A stretch of DNA of 38,065 bases, from positions 1 through 38,065 of the forward strand of contig NZ_MLBF01000044.1 of the NCBI RefSeq assembly GCF_001936615.1. Reading direction: 5' to 3'. Made by a program: the position numbers and the translations under genes. How positions within the stretch are numbered: the first letter of the stretch is position 1; each line of letters opens with the position of its first letter. The notes under the pieces were generated by a model. It did not search any database and was not told the origin of the DNA. It saw nothing but the letters and a program-made list of their open reading frames with translations. Below are positions 1-8,391 of the stretch, piece after piece. The DNA comes from Desulfosporosinus metallidurans. Its GTDB lineage: Bacteria; Bacillota; Desulfitobacteriia; Desulfitobacteriales; Desulfitobacteriaceae.

Positions 1-15
1 ATCTCTTGTAGCCAT
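1..15 (-). CDS. Start of a gene cut by the left edge (possibly a microcompartment shell protein)
   Basis: Only five codons, reading Met-Ala-Thr-Arg-Asp, remain on the minus strand. They are preceded by a good ribosome binding site (AAAGGAG, about 9 bases before the ATG), 63 bp after the eutC stop. The gene therefore continues the ethanolamine operon off the window. Many BMC-domain shell proteins start in a similar way and eut operons normally carry several, so a shell protein is a reasonable guess, but five residues cannot prove it. Confidence 0.4.
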
Positions 16-78
16 TTTCTTAGTCTCCTTTCACCGTTTTGTTTTTTTATCTATAGATTTAGACAGGACTCAATCTTT

Positions 79-948
79 TTAACTCTCTTGCTCTAGTTTA
101 ACACCCGATGCCCGTATATCAAGAATTTTCTTGATCAAACTTGCCAAATGAGCTCCGGCTTCTGCAGCAGGAGTACCACCTTTATGGATATTACTGATCA
201 CCGTTCGCTCGCTTTCGACCATACCTAACCTTGGATTATACCCCATATAGGCACTCATGCTTTCGGCAGTGCCCAGACCAGGTCGTTCTCCAATTAGAAT
301 CACGGCTACGTCTGGTTTCAATTCTTCGCCGATCACATCCATCATAGCAACTCGCCCATGCCGAACAAAGATCGTCGTTCCAAGTTTCACGCCCATGCCC
401 TCTAGTCCCTGGGTCAAGGCTGGAAGGAGATTGGGAATATTAGCTTCCACTGCTTTACTAGAAAGCCCATCGGAAACGATGATTTGAACCATGGGTCCTT
501 TAGGACACCCTTTGCGGAGAATCTCCAAATTTTCAGCATCAAGTTTTCTCCCTAAATCTGGTCGCGTGAGATATTCGTCTTTCGACTGGCAGAGACTTTG
601 GACGGAAACCATATTATATTTCGCCGGAAAGTTTTCTTCAACTTCTCCAAGAACGGAGTCTTGTGCTACAGCATGATCGGCTCGAAAACGAAGTAGCGTG
701 TCCGTTAAAGGGCGAGGACCGCAGCGCCAAACTCCTATCCGAGCAGGCGTAGAAAGCTTCATCTCCTCATATAGTGCCTTATTAACCGGATTGGGGACTT
801 GCAAATAACGCTGTAAGTCGATTTCAGCTAAATCTGTAAGTGCATCCTCTTTTAAAACAGGAGCATTCGCCGAAACTTGACTTTTTGCTTTTCCCATATC
901 CTTCAGCAATTCTTCTACAATCGCGCGAACATTATCTTCTAAGCCCAT
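79..948 (-). CDS. eutC: Ethanolamine ammonia-lyase, small subunit
   Basis: EutC, the small subunit of the adenosylcobalamin-dependent ethanolamine ammonia-lyase that splits ethanolamine into acetaldehyde and ammonia. The 289 residues are about the usual family length. The family core is visible: TPARIGVWRCGPRP early, LRFRADHAVAQDSV around residue 90, IVSDGLSSKAVEANI around 160 and the cobalamin-side segment ILIGERPGLGTAESMSAYMGY around 220-240. It starts with ATG after a G-rich site (AAGGGGGG) only 15 bp beyond the eutB stop, as expected for subunits made in equal amounts. Nothing is missing or unusual. Confidence 0.96.
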   Translation of the reverse strand: MGLEDNVRAIVEELLKDMGKAKSQVSANAPVLKEDALTDLAEIDLQRYLQVPNPVNKALYEEMKLSTPARIGVWRCGPRPLTDTLLRFRADHAVAQDSVLGEVEENFPAKYNMVSVQSLCQSKDEYLTRPDLGRKLDAENLEILRKGCPKGPMVQIIVSDGLSSKAVEANIPNLLPALTQGLEGMGVKLGTTIFVRHGRVAMMDVIGEELKPDVAVILIGERPGLGTAESMSAYMGYNPRLGMVESERTVISNIHKGGTPAAEAGAHLASLIKKILDIRASGVKLEQES

Positions 949-963
949 TAATCTATTCCCCCC

Positions 964-2328
964 TTACCTCGTGAAAATTGTAGCATCGCCGGCACGAGCC
1001 GTGAGCTTACCTTGAGCCATGATTCCCATTGATTCCGCCCACGCCTCAAACTCAGGTAAGGGCCGAAGTCTAAACAATTCTCGTAATGTTGCAATATCAT
1101 GATAGCTCGTACATTGATAATTTAGCATGACATCATCACCCATTGGAATACCCATGAAGTAGGTACAACCAGCCGCAGTTAAGAGAGTGGCTAAATTTTC
1201 TATATCATTTTGATCCGCTTTCATGTGGTTAGTGTAACAGGCATCCACCCCCATAGGCAGCCCGGAAAGTTTCCCCATAAAATGATCTTCGAGGCCTGCT
1301 CGAGTGACTTGACGGGTATCATAGAGGTATTCCGGACCGATAAAGCCGACGACGGTATTGACCAAGAATGGATTATAGTGGCGGGCTAACCCGTAACAAC
1401 GTGCTTCTAAGGTTACTTGATCCGCACCATGGTGAGCCTCAGATGAAAGTTCCGAACCTTGTCCTGTTTCAAAATACATGATATTTGGACCTGTTGCCCG
1501 ACCCTCTTTTAACCCAAGAGCATAAGCTTCATCAAGCATCTCTTTGCTAACTCCAAACGCCTCATTACCTGTTTGAGATCCTGCGATGGATTGAAATAAT
1601 AGATGAACAGGTGCCCCTTTTCTCAGAGCTTTGATTTGGGTAGAGATATGCGCAAGAACGCAAATTTGGGTGGGTACCTTCCACTCCTCAACAAATTGGT
1701 AGAGAGTTTCTAGACTGCGAATGGTAGCGGGCATGGAGTCGTCAACAGGATTGAGTCCAATGACTGCGTCTCCAACACCGTAGGCAAGCCCCTCACGCAG
1801 ACTGGTTAAAATCCCGTCTACTCCATCTGTTGGATGATTGGGTTGAAGCCTTGAAGCCAAGCACCCTGTTTTGCCGATTGTCGTGTTACAGTGAGCAAGA
1901 TTTTGGATTTTGGCAGCGCCTAAGATCAAGTCAAGATTACTCATGAGTTTTGCAACAGCTGCGACCATTTCCGAGGTGAGACCGCGGCTGAGACGCTTAA
2001 GATGAGAGCCAGTCGTTTCCGTGGTGAGAATATACTCCCGGAACTCTGCAACACTCCAGTTTTTAATCGTATGATAGATGGGTTCATTAACATCAGCATC
2101 AATAATACGGGAAACTTCGTCCTCCTCAAGGGGTATAACCGGGTTCAGCCGTAAATCTTCCAAGGTTAGTTCCGATAAGACTCGTTTTGCTGCGATCCGC
2201 TCTGCGGCATTTTCAGCCGCAATTCCGGCGAGAATGTCTCCGGATTTGATCTCATTAGCTTTGGACAGAACCTCTTTCACATCTTTAAAGGCAAAGGTTT
2301 GGCCAAAAAGGCGCGTTTTTAGATTCAC
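964..2328 (-). CDS. eutB: Ethanolamine ammonia-lyase, large (catalytic) subunit
   Basis: EutB, the TIM-barrel catalytic subunit of ethanolamine ammonia-lyase, which binds substrate and, with EutC, adenosylcobalamin. At 454 residues it has the usual length. Characteristic segments are AGIAAENAAERIAAKRVLSEL near residue 35-55, IGLNPVDDS near 190, and the substrate-side stretch ending FETGQGSELSSEAHHGADQ around 290. The start is GTG with AAAGGATG upstream. It lies between eutA and eutC, so it would be co-expressed with its reactivation factor. Confidence 0.97.
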   Translation of the reverse strand: MNLKTRLFGQTFAFKDVKEVLSKANEIKSGDILAGIAAENAAERIAAKRVLSELTLEDLRLNPVIPLEEDEVSRIIDADVNEPIYHTIKNWSVAEFREYILTTETTGSHLKRLSRGLTSEMVAAVAKLMSNLDLILGAAKIQNLAHCNTTIGKTGCLASRLQPNHPTDGVDGILTSLREGLAYGVGDAVIGLNPVDDSMPATIRSLETLYQFVEEWKVPTQICVLAHISTQIKALRKGAPVHLLFQSIAGSQTGNEAFGVSKEMLDEAYALGLKEGRATGPNIMYFETGQGSELSSEAHHGADQVTLEARCYGLARHYNPFLVNTVVGFIGPEYLYDTRQVTRAGLEDHFMGKLSGLPMGVDACYTNHMKADQNDIENLATLLTAAGCTYFMGIPMGDDVMLNYQCTSYHDIATLRELFRLRPLPEFEAWAESMGIMAQGKLTARAGDATIFTR

Positions 2329-2361
2329 GATATCACATCCTTTCGATGAAAATAGAAATTT

Positions 2362-3771
2362 CTAACGAGCGAAGACTAAAGTTTTGACTATAACAGGCAC
2401 AGCATCTTCATGCGGTAATGGTTTTGCTATGTCCAAAAAGTCTCCTAGAGCGAGTTCGATTCCATCTAAACAGACCAGTGGAACAGACGGCAGAAGTCTC
2501 TGAAGTGTTTGCCCCAGCACTTTGGCAATATCTTGCTGGGCGATGATCACTTTAGGTTCTCCCTTGATTAAGGGAAGTTCACGAGCCAATTTTTCGGCGA
2601 GAGTCGAAATGGTTTGAAAGTCGGTATCAGGTAAGGCAGGAACAACTAGCGCAACCGTACGATAGAGGGAGTCGTTATAATTCTCCGCGGACTTTAGCCA
2701 AGAAAACAATCCCGACGTCTCAACCTCTGGATAAACCGCCGGCACATTGCGCAAGGGAAGCGCATACTTACTCACTGTGATTGTTGATCCTGAAACATTC
2801 ACGGTATGTGCTCCCGCTCCAAGCACCGTAGCATGAATCGTCTCCGCCCCCTCATGCACCTTAAGTGAGGAATAAATGCGACTTTTACGGAACTCTTCAC
2901 CCAAAAGCGGCCCGACATCCCCATGAATCCACCATTCCTTGATCCCCGGAAGGTAAATATACTTAGCTACCCCTCCGGAGAACACCACTCCATCAAGCAA
3001 AACATTCGGTAACGTATTGGTCATCACTAGGGTTTTGTCATGCTCTAGCAAAGGCTCGTGAAAGATAACCCGTTCAACACATCCCACCATGGCTTGTAAA
3101 CACCTTTGAATCATGTCCATTTCATCTTCGCTTTGAGCTGAAGATCGGTTTGGATAGCAATAATTCATAATCGTTTGTCCAGGTGCGGAAATATAGGTTA
3201 AACGGTGTGTCAACGGATCGACTTCAAAAAGTCGACCGCCAACATTGACACATGCTGTACCGATGCATTTACCTCGATCAAAATAGGCAATATTTGTGGT
3301 TCCCCCACCAATATCGATATTGGCAATGCACGCATGGAAGCGTTTGGACAACTCCTCGGCTCCTGATCCTTTTCCGGCAATTACACTTTCGAGATCCGGT
3401 CCGGCCGTCGCCACGACAAAATCTCCGGCATAATCTGCTAAGGAGTGGATGATTTCCGAGGCGTTCTCTTTTTTTGCAGTCTCTCCGGTGATAATAATAG
3501 CGCCAGTGTCGATCTGTTTTGGATTTACTCCAGCCTTTTCATATTCCTTAGCAATGATCGCACGTAAAGCTGCACCATCAACGTGCTGCCGATCTTCAAA
3601 CGGGGTAAAGTGCACGTTACCCATATACGTTATGCTTTTGTGGCTAATCTCCACTTTGGGTACTTGACTGCCGGGCATTACATTGACCAAGGTAAGCTGT
3701 GAAATGACTAATTGCGTAGTTGTCGTCCCGACATCAATTCCCACACTGACTAATGTCATCTCTTTTGTCAT
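2362..3771 (-). CDS. eutA: Ethanolamine ammonia-lyase reactivating factor
   Basis: EutA is the ATP-dependent chaperone that removes inactivated cobalamin from EutBC. The 469-residue protein shows the actin/Hsp70-type ATPase fold: a phosphate-1 loop SVGIDVGTTTTQLV at residues 8-21, a phosphate-2 loop IDIGGGTTNIAYFDRG near 150-165 and VVFSGGVAKYIY near 265. The first ATG has only a weak AAAAAG upstream; Met5 is a possible alternative start but has no better site. It lies 33 bp upstream of eutB. Length and motifs are complete. Confidence 0.93.
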   Translation of the reverse strand: MTKEMTLVSVGIDVGTTTTQLVISQLTLVNVMPGSQVPKVEISHKSITYMGNVHFTPFEDRQHVDGAALRAIIAKEYEKAGVNPKQIDTGAIIITGETAKKENASEIIHSLADYAGDFVVATAGPDLESVIAGKGSGAEELSKRFHACIANIDIGGGTTNIAYFDRGKCIGTACVNVGGRLFEVDPLTHRLTYISAPGQTIMNYCYPNRSSAQSEDEMDMIQRCLQAMVGCVERVIFHEPLLEHDKTLVMTNTLPNVLLDGVVFSGGVAKYIYLPGIKEWWIHGDVGPLLGEEFRKSRIYSSLKVHEGAETIHATVLGAGAHTVNVSGSTITVSKYALPLRNVPAVYPEVETSGLFSWLKSAENYNDSLYRTVALVVPALPDTDFQTISTLAEKLARELPLIKGEPKVIIAQQDIAKVLGQTLQRLLPSVPLVCLDGIELALGDFLDIAKPLPHEDAVPVIVKTLVFAR

Positions 3772-3823
3772 AATTACTTTTTACATGCCATTCGTTTAAG
3801 AAGGCACTTCTCCTTGCTATACC

Positions 3824-5194
3824 TTAGGCATCCAATTCATCCAAAACGCCAAACTCTTCTTCAAACGGACGAATATTTTTGTTACCCCATATGAAATAGT
3901 ACGCGATAGCGACAGCATAAACGATTGCAACCCATTTCAAAGCCGGAATGCTTGATATAAAGACACTATACAAACAGAACAAAGCCATAAGAAAACTGAT
4001 CGCTGGGATCACAGGATACCATACTTTGAATGGTCTTTTTAAATTAGGTTCTTTGACGCGTAAGATGAACAGACTAATTAGGCTGAGAAGATAGAGAACA
4101 ATGGAACCAAATACGGAAATTGTAATAACCGTAGCGGTTAGCCCTGTCATTGCTACACCCAGTCCGACTAGTCCAGGAAGTAGCAATGCCCAGACTGGAG
4201 TATGATGTTTTGGGTCAACATAGGCGAGGAATTTAGGTAAATAGCCTGTACGAGCCATTGCGTAGGTCTGCCGAGAATATCCTACGATAATCCCATGAAG
4301 CGAAGCAATCAAACCGAATAAACCAATGATATTAACCAAAACTACAATAGCGCTATTTTCACCGAAGACTTGAGCTAAGGCAATAGGTAACGGAAAGTCT
4401 ACCGCCGTGACCAAGTTATAATCTGCAATACCTGCTGTTAGAAATAGAGTTAGGAAGCCCATGATCATTAATGTACCCATACCACTAAGAAAACCCTTGG
4501 GGATGTCTTTCTGTGGATTTACCATTTCTTCAGCAGCCATAGCTCCACCTTCAATAGCGAGGTAGAACCAGATGGCGAAAGGAACAGCTGCCATGACTCC
4601 TTTTGTACCAAAGGGAAGAATCGGATCTGACATGACTCGAGCCATAGAAAAGTGAGGTGCTGCTGCAACCCAGTAAATAGCTAAACCAACGAGAGCAATG
4701 ACGGTGACAACTAATTCCACTGTCGCGGAGGTTTTCATACCCAAGTAATTCACAAAGATAAAGAATAAGAAAGCGACAACCGTAGCAACCATTGCTGGGA
4801 CGGGCGGAATGAGAAAGTGAATATACCCACCGACAGCCAGCGCAATGGCGGGAGGCGCGAACACAAACTCTATTAAACAACTGATACCGTTAATATACCC
4901 CCAAAAAGGTCCCATTGCTCTACGCGCGTAGGCAGAAGGCCCACCAGCATGGGGTATGGCCGTGGCTAACTCGGAGTAGGATAAAATAAAGGTAACATAG
5001 AAGATCGTAACAGGGATTAAGGCAATGGCTAATCCCATGGGCCCGCCTGCCCCGAAACCATAGCTCCAACCAAAATAGTTCCCCGAGATTACTAAGCCAA
5101 CCGCAAGAGCCCATAAGTGAATCGGTTTTAAAACTCTAGATAAATGCGGATCTCCATTCGTTCCGGGAGTCTCAAGTTTAGTTTCAGTAGTCAC
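3824..5194 (-). CDS. eat: Ethanolamine permease (APC superfamily)
   Basis: A 456-residue polytopic membrane protein with about 12 hydrophobic helices, a soluble hydrophilic N-terminus of about 25 residues, and family marks such as GLVISGNYFGWSYGFGAGGPMG in the first helix and MAAEEMVNPQKDIPKGFLSG in mid-protein. It matches the ethanolamine permease branch of the amino-acid/polyamine/organocation superfamily and would import ethanolamine for EutBC. The GTG start follows a textbook GAAGGAGG site. It is the first gene after the intergenic attenuator described separately, so its expression and that of eutABC could be decided by antitermination. Confidence 0.9.
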   Translation of the reverse strand: MTTETKLETPGTNGDPHLSRVLKPIHLWALAVGLVISGNYFGWSYGFGAGGPMGLAIALIPVTIFYVTFILSYSELATAIPHAGGPSAYARRAMGPFWGYINGISCLIEFVFAPPAIALAVGGYIHFLIPPVPAMVATVVAFLFFIFVNYLGMKTSATVELVVTVIALVGLAIYWVAAAPHFSMARVMSDPILPFGTKGVMAAVPFAIWFYLAIEGGAMAAEEMVNPQKDIPKGFLSGMGTLMIMGFLTLFLTAGIADYNLVTAVDFPLPIALAQVFGENSAIVVLVNIIGLFGLIASLHGIIVGYSRQTYAMARTGYLPKFLAYVDPKHHTPVWALLLPGLVGLGVAMTGLTATVITISVFGSIVLYLLSLISLFILRVKEPNLKRPFKVWYPVIPAISFLMALFCLYSVFISSIPALKWVAIVYAVAIAYYFIWGNKNIRPFEEEFGVLDELDA

Positions 5195-5466
5195 ACAATA
5201 ACCTCCTTCGTTTTTTGTAAAATACGGTTACTTCATACCTGTCAAGATTCTAAACAACTACCCTCCCTTTACTCTACAAAAATTAAAGACCCTTTATCAA
5301 CATCCTAGTAACTCAGGATGCGATAAAGGGCCCTATTGCCCAACTATTCCTTTGTGAGACCAACGACTCTGACAGGTAAAAACCTAGAACATAACTCTTA
5401 TTCTTAATTCGCCATTAATTCAGTTATTCCTTCAACAAATAACTGAAATTCTGAACAAAATTCAAA
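5195..5466 (-). promoter_or_regulatory. Leader between eutV and the permease with candidate EutV attenuator
   Basis: This 272-bp gap carries three structures on the minus strand. A 10-bp perfect hairpin follows eutV (arms TTCAGTTATT and AATAACTGAA). A short GGGC-6-nt-GCCC hairpin precedes, and shares its CCC with, a strong terminator. Farther down is a possible -35 TTGACA. In other Firmicutes EutV, an ANTAR protein, binds paired hairpins that compete with terminators ahead of eut genes, and this leader has that layout. The published loop rule (A at loop position 1, G at 4) is not clearly met, so the EutV site is inferred from position. Confidence 0.55.
5287..5332 (-). terminator. Intrinsic terminator ahead of the ethanolamine permease
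   Basis: Minus-strand hairpin with arms CCCTTTATC and GATAAAGGG plus an inner CATCCT/AGGATG stem, followed by TCTTTAATTTTTG. It sits in mid-operon, about 95-140 bp before the permease start, which is the position of an attenuator rather than of a final operon end. Confidence 0.75.
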
Positions 5467-6054
5467 TTATTTTTCCTGTAAATAATCTTTCGCCTGATTT
5501 ATAATTTGCGCAGCAAGATTTACGACAGAAATTCGAAGATTCATAGCCTGTTGGATTAGTAATTGATGTGCATCATAGTTACTCACTTTTTCACGGGCAG
5601 CAAGAATTGCCCGGGCACGGGCAATCAGTTTTTGACTTTGTAATTCCAATTGAGTGTTTTCTAATTTTGTACGGACATCTTGCATTTCTCTCCATCGTGC
5701 ATAGGCAATCTGGATAGCTGGTAATAAATCTCGTTCCGTGATGGGTTTGACAAGATATCCATACACGCTGACTTTCTCTGCCCTGTTAATAAAGTTGGGT
5801 TGGCTATAAGCGGTAAGCAACAATACAGGTATGTTCATGGAATGTATGATTTTAGCAGTTTCTAGACCATCTAAACCCGGCATCATCACATCTAGAATTG
5901 CCAAATCTGGGGCTAGAGATTTGGCCAATTCAACTGCTTTCAAACCATTGTTTGATTCACCGCAGACGATATGTCCAGCCCCCTGCAACATTTCCTTAAG
6001 ATCCAGTCGAGTTAATGCCTCATCGTCCGCAATTAAGATGGATAGTACACTCAT
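5467..6054 (-). CDS. eutV: EutV: response regulator with ANTAR RNA-binding domain
   Basis: EutV is the output half of the ethanolamine-sensing EutV/EutW pair and works as a transcription antiterminator on RNA. The 195-residue protein has a receiver domain (acidic pocket ADDE at 9-12, phosphorylated Asp55 in LAILDVMMPG, Lys in YLVKPIT) and a C-terminal ANTAR domain at about 130-190 containing the RARAIL...HQLLIQQAMNLR pattern. A coiled linker (RTKLENTQLELQSQK) joins the two. Its start overlaps the eutW stop by four bases (ATGA), indicating translational coupling. The likely target is the attenuator just downstream. Confidence 0.94.
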   Translation of the reverse strand: MSVLSILIADDEALTRLDLKEMLQGAGHIVCGESNNGLKAVELAKSLAPDLAILDVMMPGLDGLETAKIIHSMNIPVLLLTAYSQPNFINRAEKVSVYGYLVKPITERDLLPAIQIAYARWREMQDVRTKLENTQLELQSQKLIARARAILAAREKVSNYDAHQLLIQQAMNLRISVVNLAAQIINQAKDYLQEK

Positions 6055-7487
6055 GACGGTTCCTCCGAATAATGTTTAGGAAAACCAACAGTTACACACG
6101 TCATTCCCTCGATACGATTCATTTCAAATTCGCCGTCCAATTGTTCTCCAACTAATGAATCTACAATTTGCAAACCCAATCGCCGTTGTTTGACAATATC
6201 AAAAGGCTCGAGTGGTTCAGGCCCATTGTCCCACACAGAAAGCTGTATTTGCCCATCAGTTTCCGCTAATTTAAGGATAATCAAGCCACTACCCAGAAAT
6301 TTGAAACCATGCTTAAAACTGTTGGTCAGTAGTTCGTTAATAACCAAGGCCAAAGGAACCGCTTGAGAGCTTGATAAAAGAACAGATTGCCCTTCAACTC
6401 GAGTCTCAATGTTCTGCTCTGGCAGAGCGGAGCTTTCCAATAATCCTTTAAGTATACGTTGAGAAAGCTCTCTTAAATCAACCGTGTCACAAGTTTGACA
6501 GGCAAAAACATCGTGCACCATCGAAATGGAGATGATCCGATTGATGCTTGCTAAAAATTCCGCTTTTACCTCGTCTAAGTCCGATCGTCTCATTTGAAGA
6601 CGAAGTAAAGCGGCAACATTTTGTAGATTATTTTTTACACGATGATGAATTTCACGGATAATGTTACTTTGGGCGTGAAGTTCTTGTTCCTTTTTTCGAA
6701 GGTCTGTGATATCTCGAAAGGAAACAACACACCCACTCAATTCTCCGTAGGTCACCAAAGGATAAGCTTGGAAAAAGTAGTTTTTTTCAAGAATGCAATA
6801 CTCGACTGGGTTTTTCAAATGATCAAGAAGTTCATCCAAAGTAGAACAATCGAACATTGTGAGGTAAAAATCATTTCCAGATGCCTCAAACCCATGAAGA
6901 TCATGATAAATCTGGGCTGCCTTTTTATTGACATAGGTAATTTTATTGTTTTTATTTAAAACATACAGTCCGTTCCCAACCCAATCTTCAAACTGGGAGC
7001 CGGTCGTCGATAAATACATTAAGGTGTTACTCAATCGCTCGGCTGTTTGCGTCAGAAACTCAACTTGTTCTTCCTGCCGCAAATCTTCGGAAATATCCCG
7101 TTCCATAATCAGAGTACCAATCACGTCATCTGTAGCGTTTCGAATCGCAACCACGGTCTGCTCAATAGGTATCCCCTCTTGGCTCACCCCTCGCACATTA
7201 CGACTCGTTGATCCGGTTTTAATCGTGCGATAAACCGCTGGCTCGCTGGTGGCAAAGGCCAATTCTCCCACAACACTATGACCATATAATGACCGTTTTT
7301 TTGGGCGGGCCCACGCCAACACCACGGCATCAACGCCGTCTTTTAACGGCGCATCAATGAAGATATCCGTCCCTGTTAGTTCAGAAGTATAGGGGATTTG
7401 GGAAGCCATTGTTTCTAACTTCTCAATATCGGCCTCTCCAAGATTTGTGTACTCATAGCATAATTCCTTAATCGTTTTGCAGTCCAT
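6051..7487 (-). CDS. eutW: EutW: ethanolamine-sensing histidine kinase
   Basis: A 478-residue cytosolic histidine kinase with no membrane segments. Residues 1-135 form the N-terminal sensor domain typical of EutW and relatives. A PAS domain follows at about 165-265. The HisKA_2 dimerisation/phosphoacceptor motif EIHHRVKNNLQN is at 279-290 (His281/282), and a HATPase domain shows NELLTNSFKHG and DNGP motifs near 385-425. It overlaps eutP by about 20 bp and eutV by 4 bp, so the sensor, regulator and EutP are one transcription unit. In the family it responds to ethanolamine; here that is inferred from context. Confidence 0.93.
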   Translation of the reverse strand: MDCKTIKELCYEYTNLGEADIEKLETMASQIPYTSELTGTDIFIDAPLKDGVDAVVLAWARPKKRSLYGHSVVGELAFATSEPAVYRTIKTGSTSRNVRGVSQEGIPIEQTVVAIRNATDDVIGTLIMERDISEDLRQEEQVEFLTQTAERLSNTLMYLSTTGSQFEDWVGNGLYVLNKNNKITYVNKKAAQIYHDLHGFEASGNDFYLTMFDCSTLDELLDHLKNPVEYCILEKNYFFQAYPLVTYGELSGCVVSFRDITDLRKKEQELHAQSNIIREIHHRVKNNLQNVAALLRLQMRRSDLDEVKAEFLASINRIISISMVHDVFACQTCDTVDLRELSQRILKGLLESSALPEQNIETRVEGQSVLLSSSQAVPLALVINELLTNSFKHGFKFLGSGLIILKLAETDGQIQLSVWDNGPEPLEPFDIVKQRRLGLQIVDSLVGEQLDGEFEMNRIEGMTCVTVGFPKHYSEEPS

Positions 7488-7917
7488 TCAATGCCTCCAA
7501 ACGCATACGCAATGGATCATATCCTTCCCCAGTCATAATTGACGTTTGAAAGCAGGGTTCTGATATTCCCGCATAAGTCAAAAAAGAAGTCGCTTGTTCG
7601 ACATTCGCTTTTGGCAAATCCACTTTTGTTATGATCCCCATAACCGGTTTATTGAAAACCTTGGCAAATTTGGGCGGATAAAATGTTCGTGGTTTTGTGG
7701 CATCTTGAAGCGCCCAGATCTCAGAAACCTGATGACTCGTATCGATCAAAACATGGTAAAATCGGGGTATTTCAAGATATTCGCCCGGGCAATCAATAAA
7801 GACTTGGGAAAAATCCAACATCTGCGTCTTACGATAGCTAACTTGCTCATTCATAAGCATTTGCTTCAGAGAGGTCTTACCAGCCCCAATTCCCCCAATA
7901 AGCAATATTCTACCCAT
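7468..7917 (-). CDS. eutP: EutP/PduV-type small P-loop protein
   Basis: A 149-residue protein with a Walker A loop GGIGAGKTS at residues 8-16, a DCPGEYLE switch near 43-50 (DxxG-like) and a nucleotide-specificity motif TKVDL near 108. This is the Ras-like EutP/PduV family of ethanolamine and propanediol operons. Salmonella EutP has been reported to have acetate kinase activity; a role in microcompartment placement has been proposed for PduV. The ATG overlaps the eutS stop (TGATG), and the 3' end overlaps eutW. It lies second in the operon. Confidence 0.9.
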   Translation of the reverse strand: MGRILLIGGIGAGKTSLKQMLMNEQVSYRKTQMLDFSQVFIDCPGEYLEIPRFYHVLIDTSHQVSEIWALQDATKPRTFYPPKFAKVFNKPVMGIITKVDLPKANVEQATSFLTYAGISEPCFQTSIMTGEGYDPLRMRLEALNGLQND

Positions 7918-8255
7918 CAGCTTCTCGTCACCTCTGTCGAAGTAAACCCTAACACATTAACTAAGGTATTTACGGCAGATCTTAATGCCGCTTCGACACT
8001 GGAAACATCACCAGTAATCACTAATGAACCAGTAAAACGGTCCAAAAATCCCAGTTCAATATCTCCTGCTTTACTTGCCGCATCAGCCGCAATAATAGCT
8101 GCCTCACTCGGGGTTATCGTCATGATCCCAATGGCCCCCTTGGTTACGATGCCTAACCTTTCGTGAATGTCCCCTTGTGGGTTCGGTATAATATGAGCCA
8201 TTGTTACCTGTTTACCCGGAACGTACTCTTGGATCACGCGCTGTTTTTCAACCAC
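7917..8255 (-). CDS. eutS: EutS: bacterial microcompartment shell protein
   Basis: A 112-residue single BMC domain of the EutS/PduU type, which forms bent hexamers at shell edges. The hallmark N-terminus is visible (RVIQEYVPGKQVTMAHII), as is the core KGAIGIMTITPSEAAIIAADAA followed by GFLDRFTGSLVITGDVSSVEAAL. The GTG start after GGTGGTGG gives an N-terminus like other EutS proteins. It is the first gene of the visible operon and shows that ethanolamine is probably metabolised inside a microcompartment, though no aldehyde or alcohol dehydrogenase is in this window. Confidence 0.94.
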   Translation of the reverse strand: MVEKQRVIQEYVPGKQVTMAHIIPNPQGDIHERLGIVTKGAIGIMTITPSEAAIIAADAASKAGDIELGFLDRFTGSLVITGDVSSVEAALRSAVNTLVNVLGFTSTEVTRS

Positions 8256-8328
8256 AATTAACCACCACCATTTCTACACATCTATTCTTCACCAAATCTT
8301 GATCCAATGGTATTACTAATATGGATAC

Positions 8329-8357
8329 TACTTAAGAATTTCGTCGAAATTAGTCAA
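8329..8357 (-). promoter_or_regulatory. Possible eut promoter with a palindromic operator
   Basis: Upstream of eutS, a minus-strand -35-like TTGACT (8357-8352) is followed directly by a perfect 15-bp palindrome, AATTTCGACGAAATT on the minus strand (8351-8337). The hexamer 17 bp away is a poor -10 (TAAGTA). A palindrome filling the spacer is where a repressor or activator could act. The promoter call is weak; the palindrome itself is certain. Confidence 0.35.
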
Positions 8358-8391
8358 AACCCTTTTCAATTTTTAAATATTCGATGTTATT

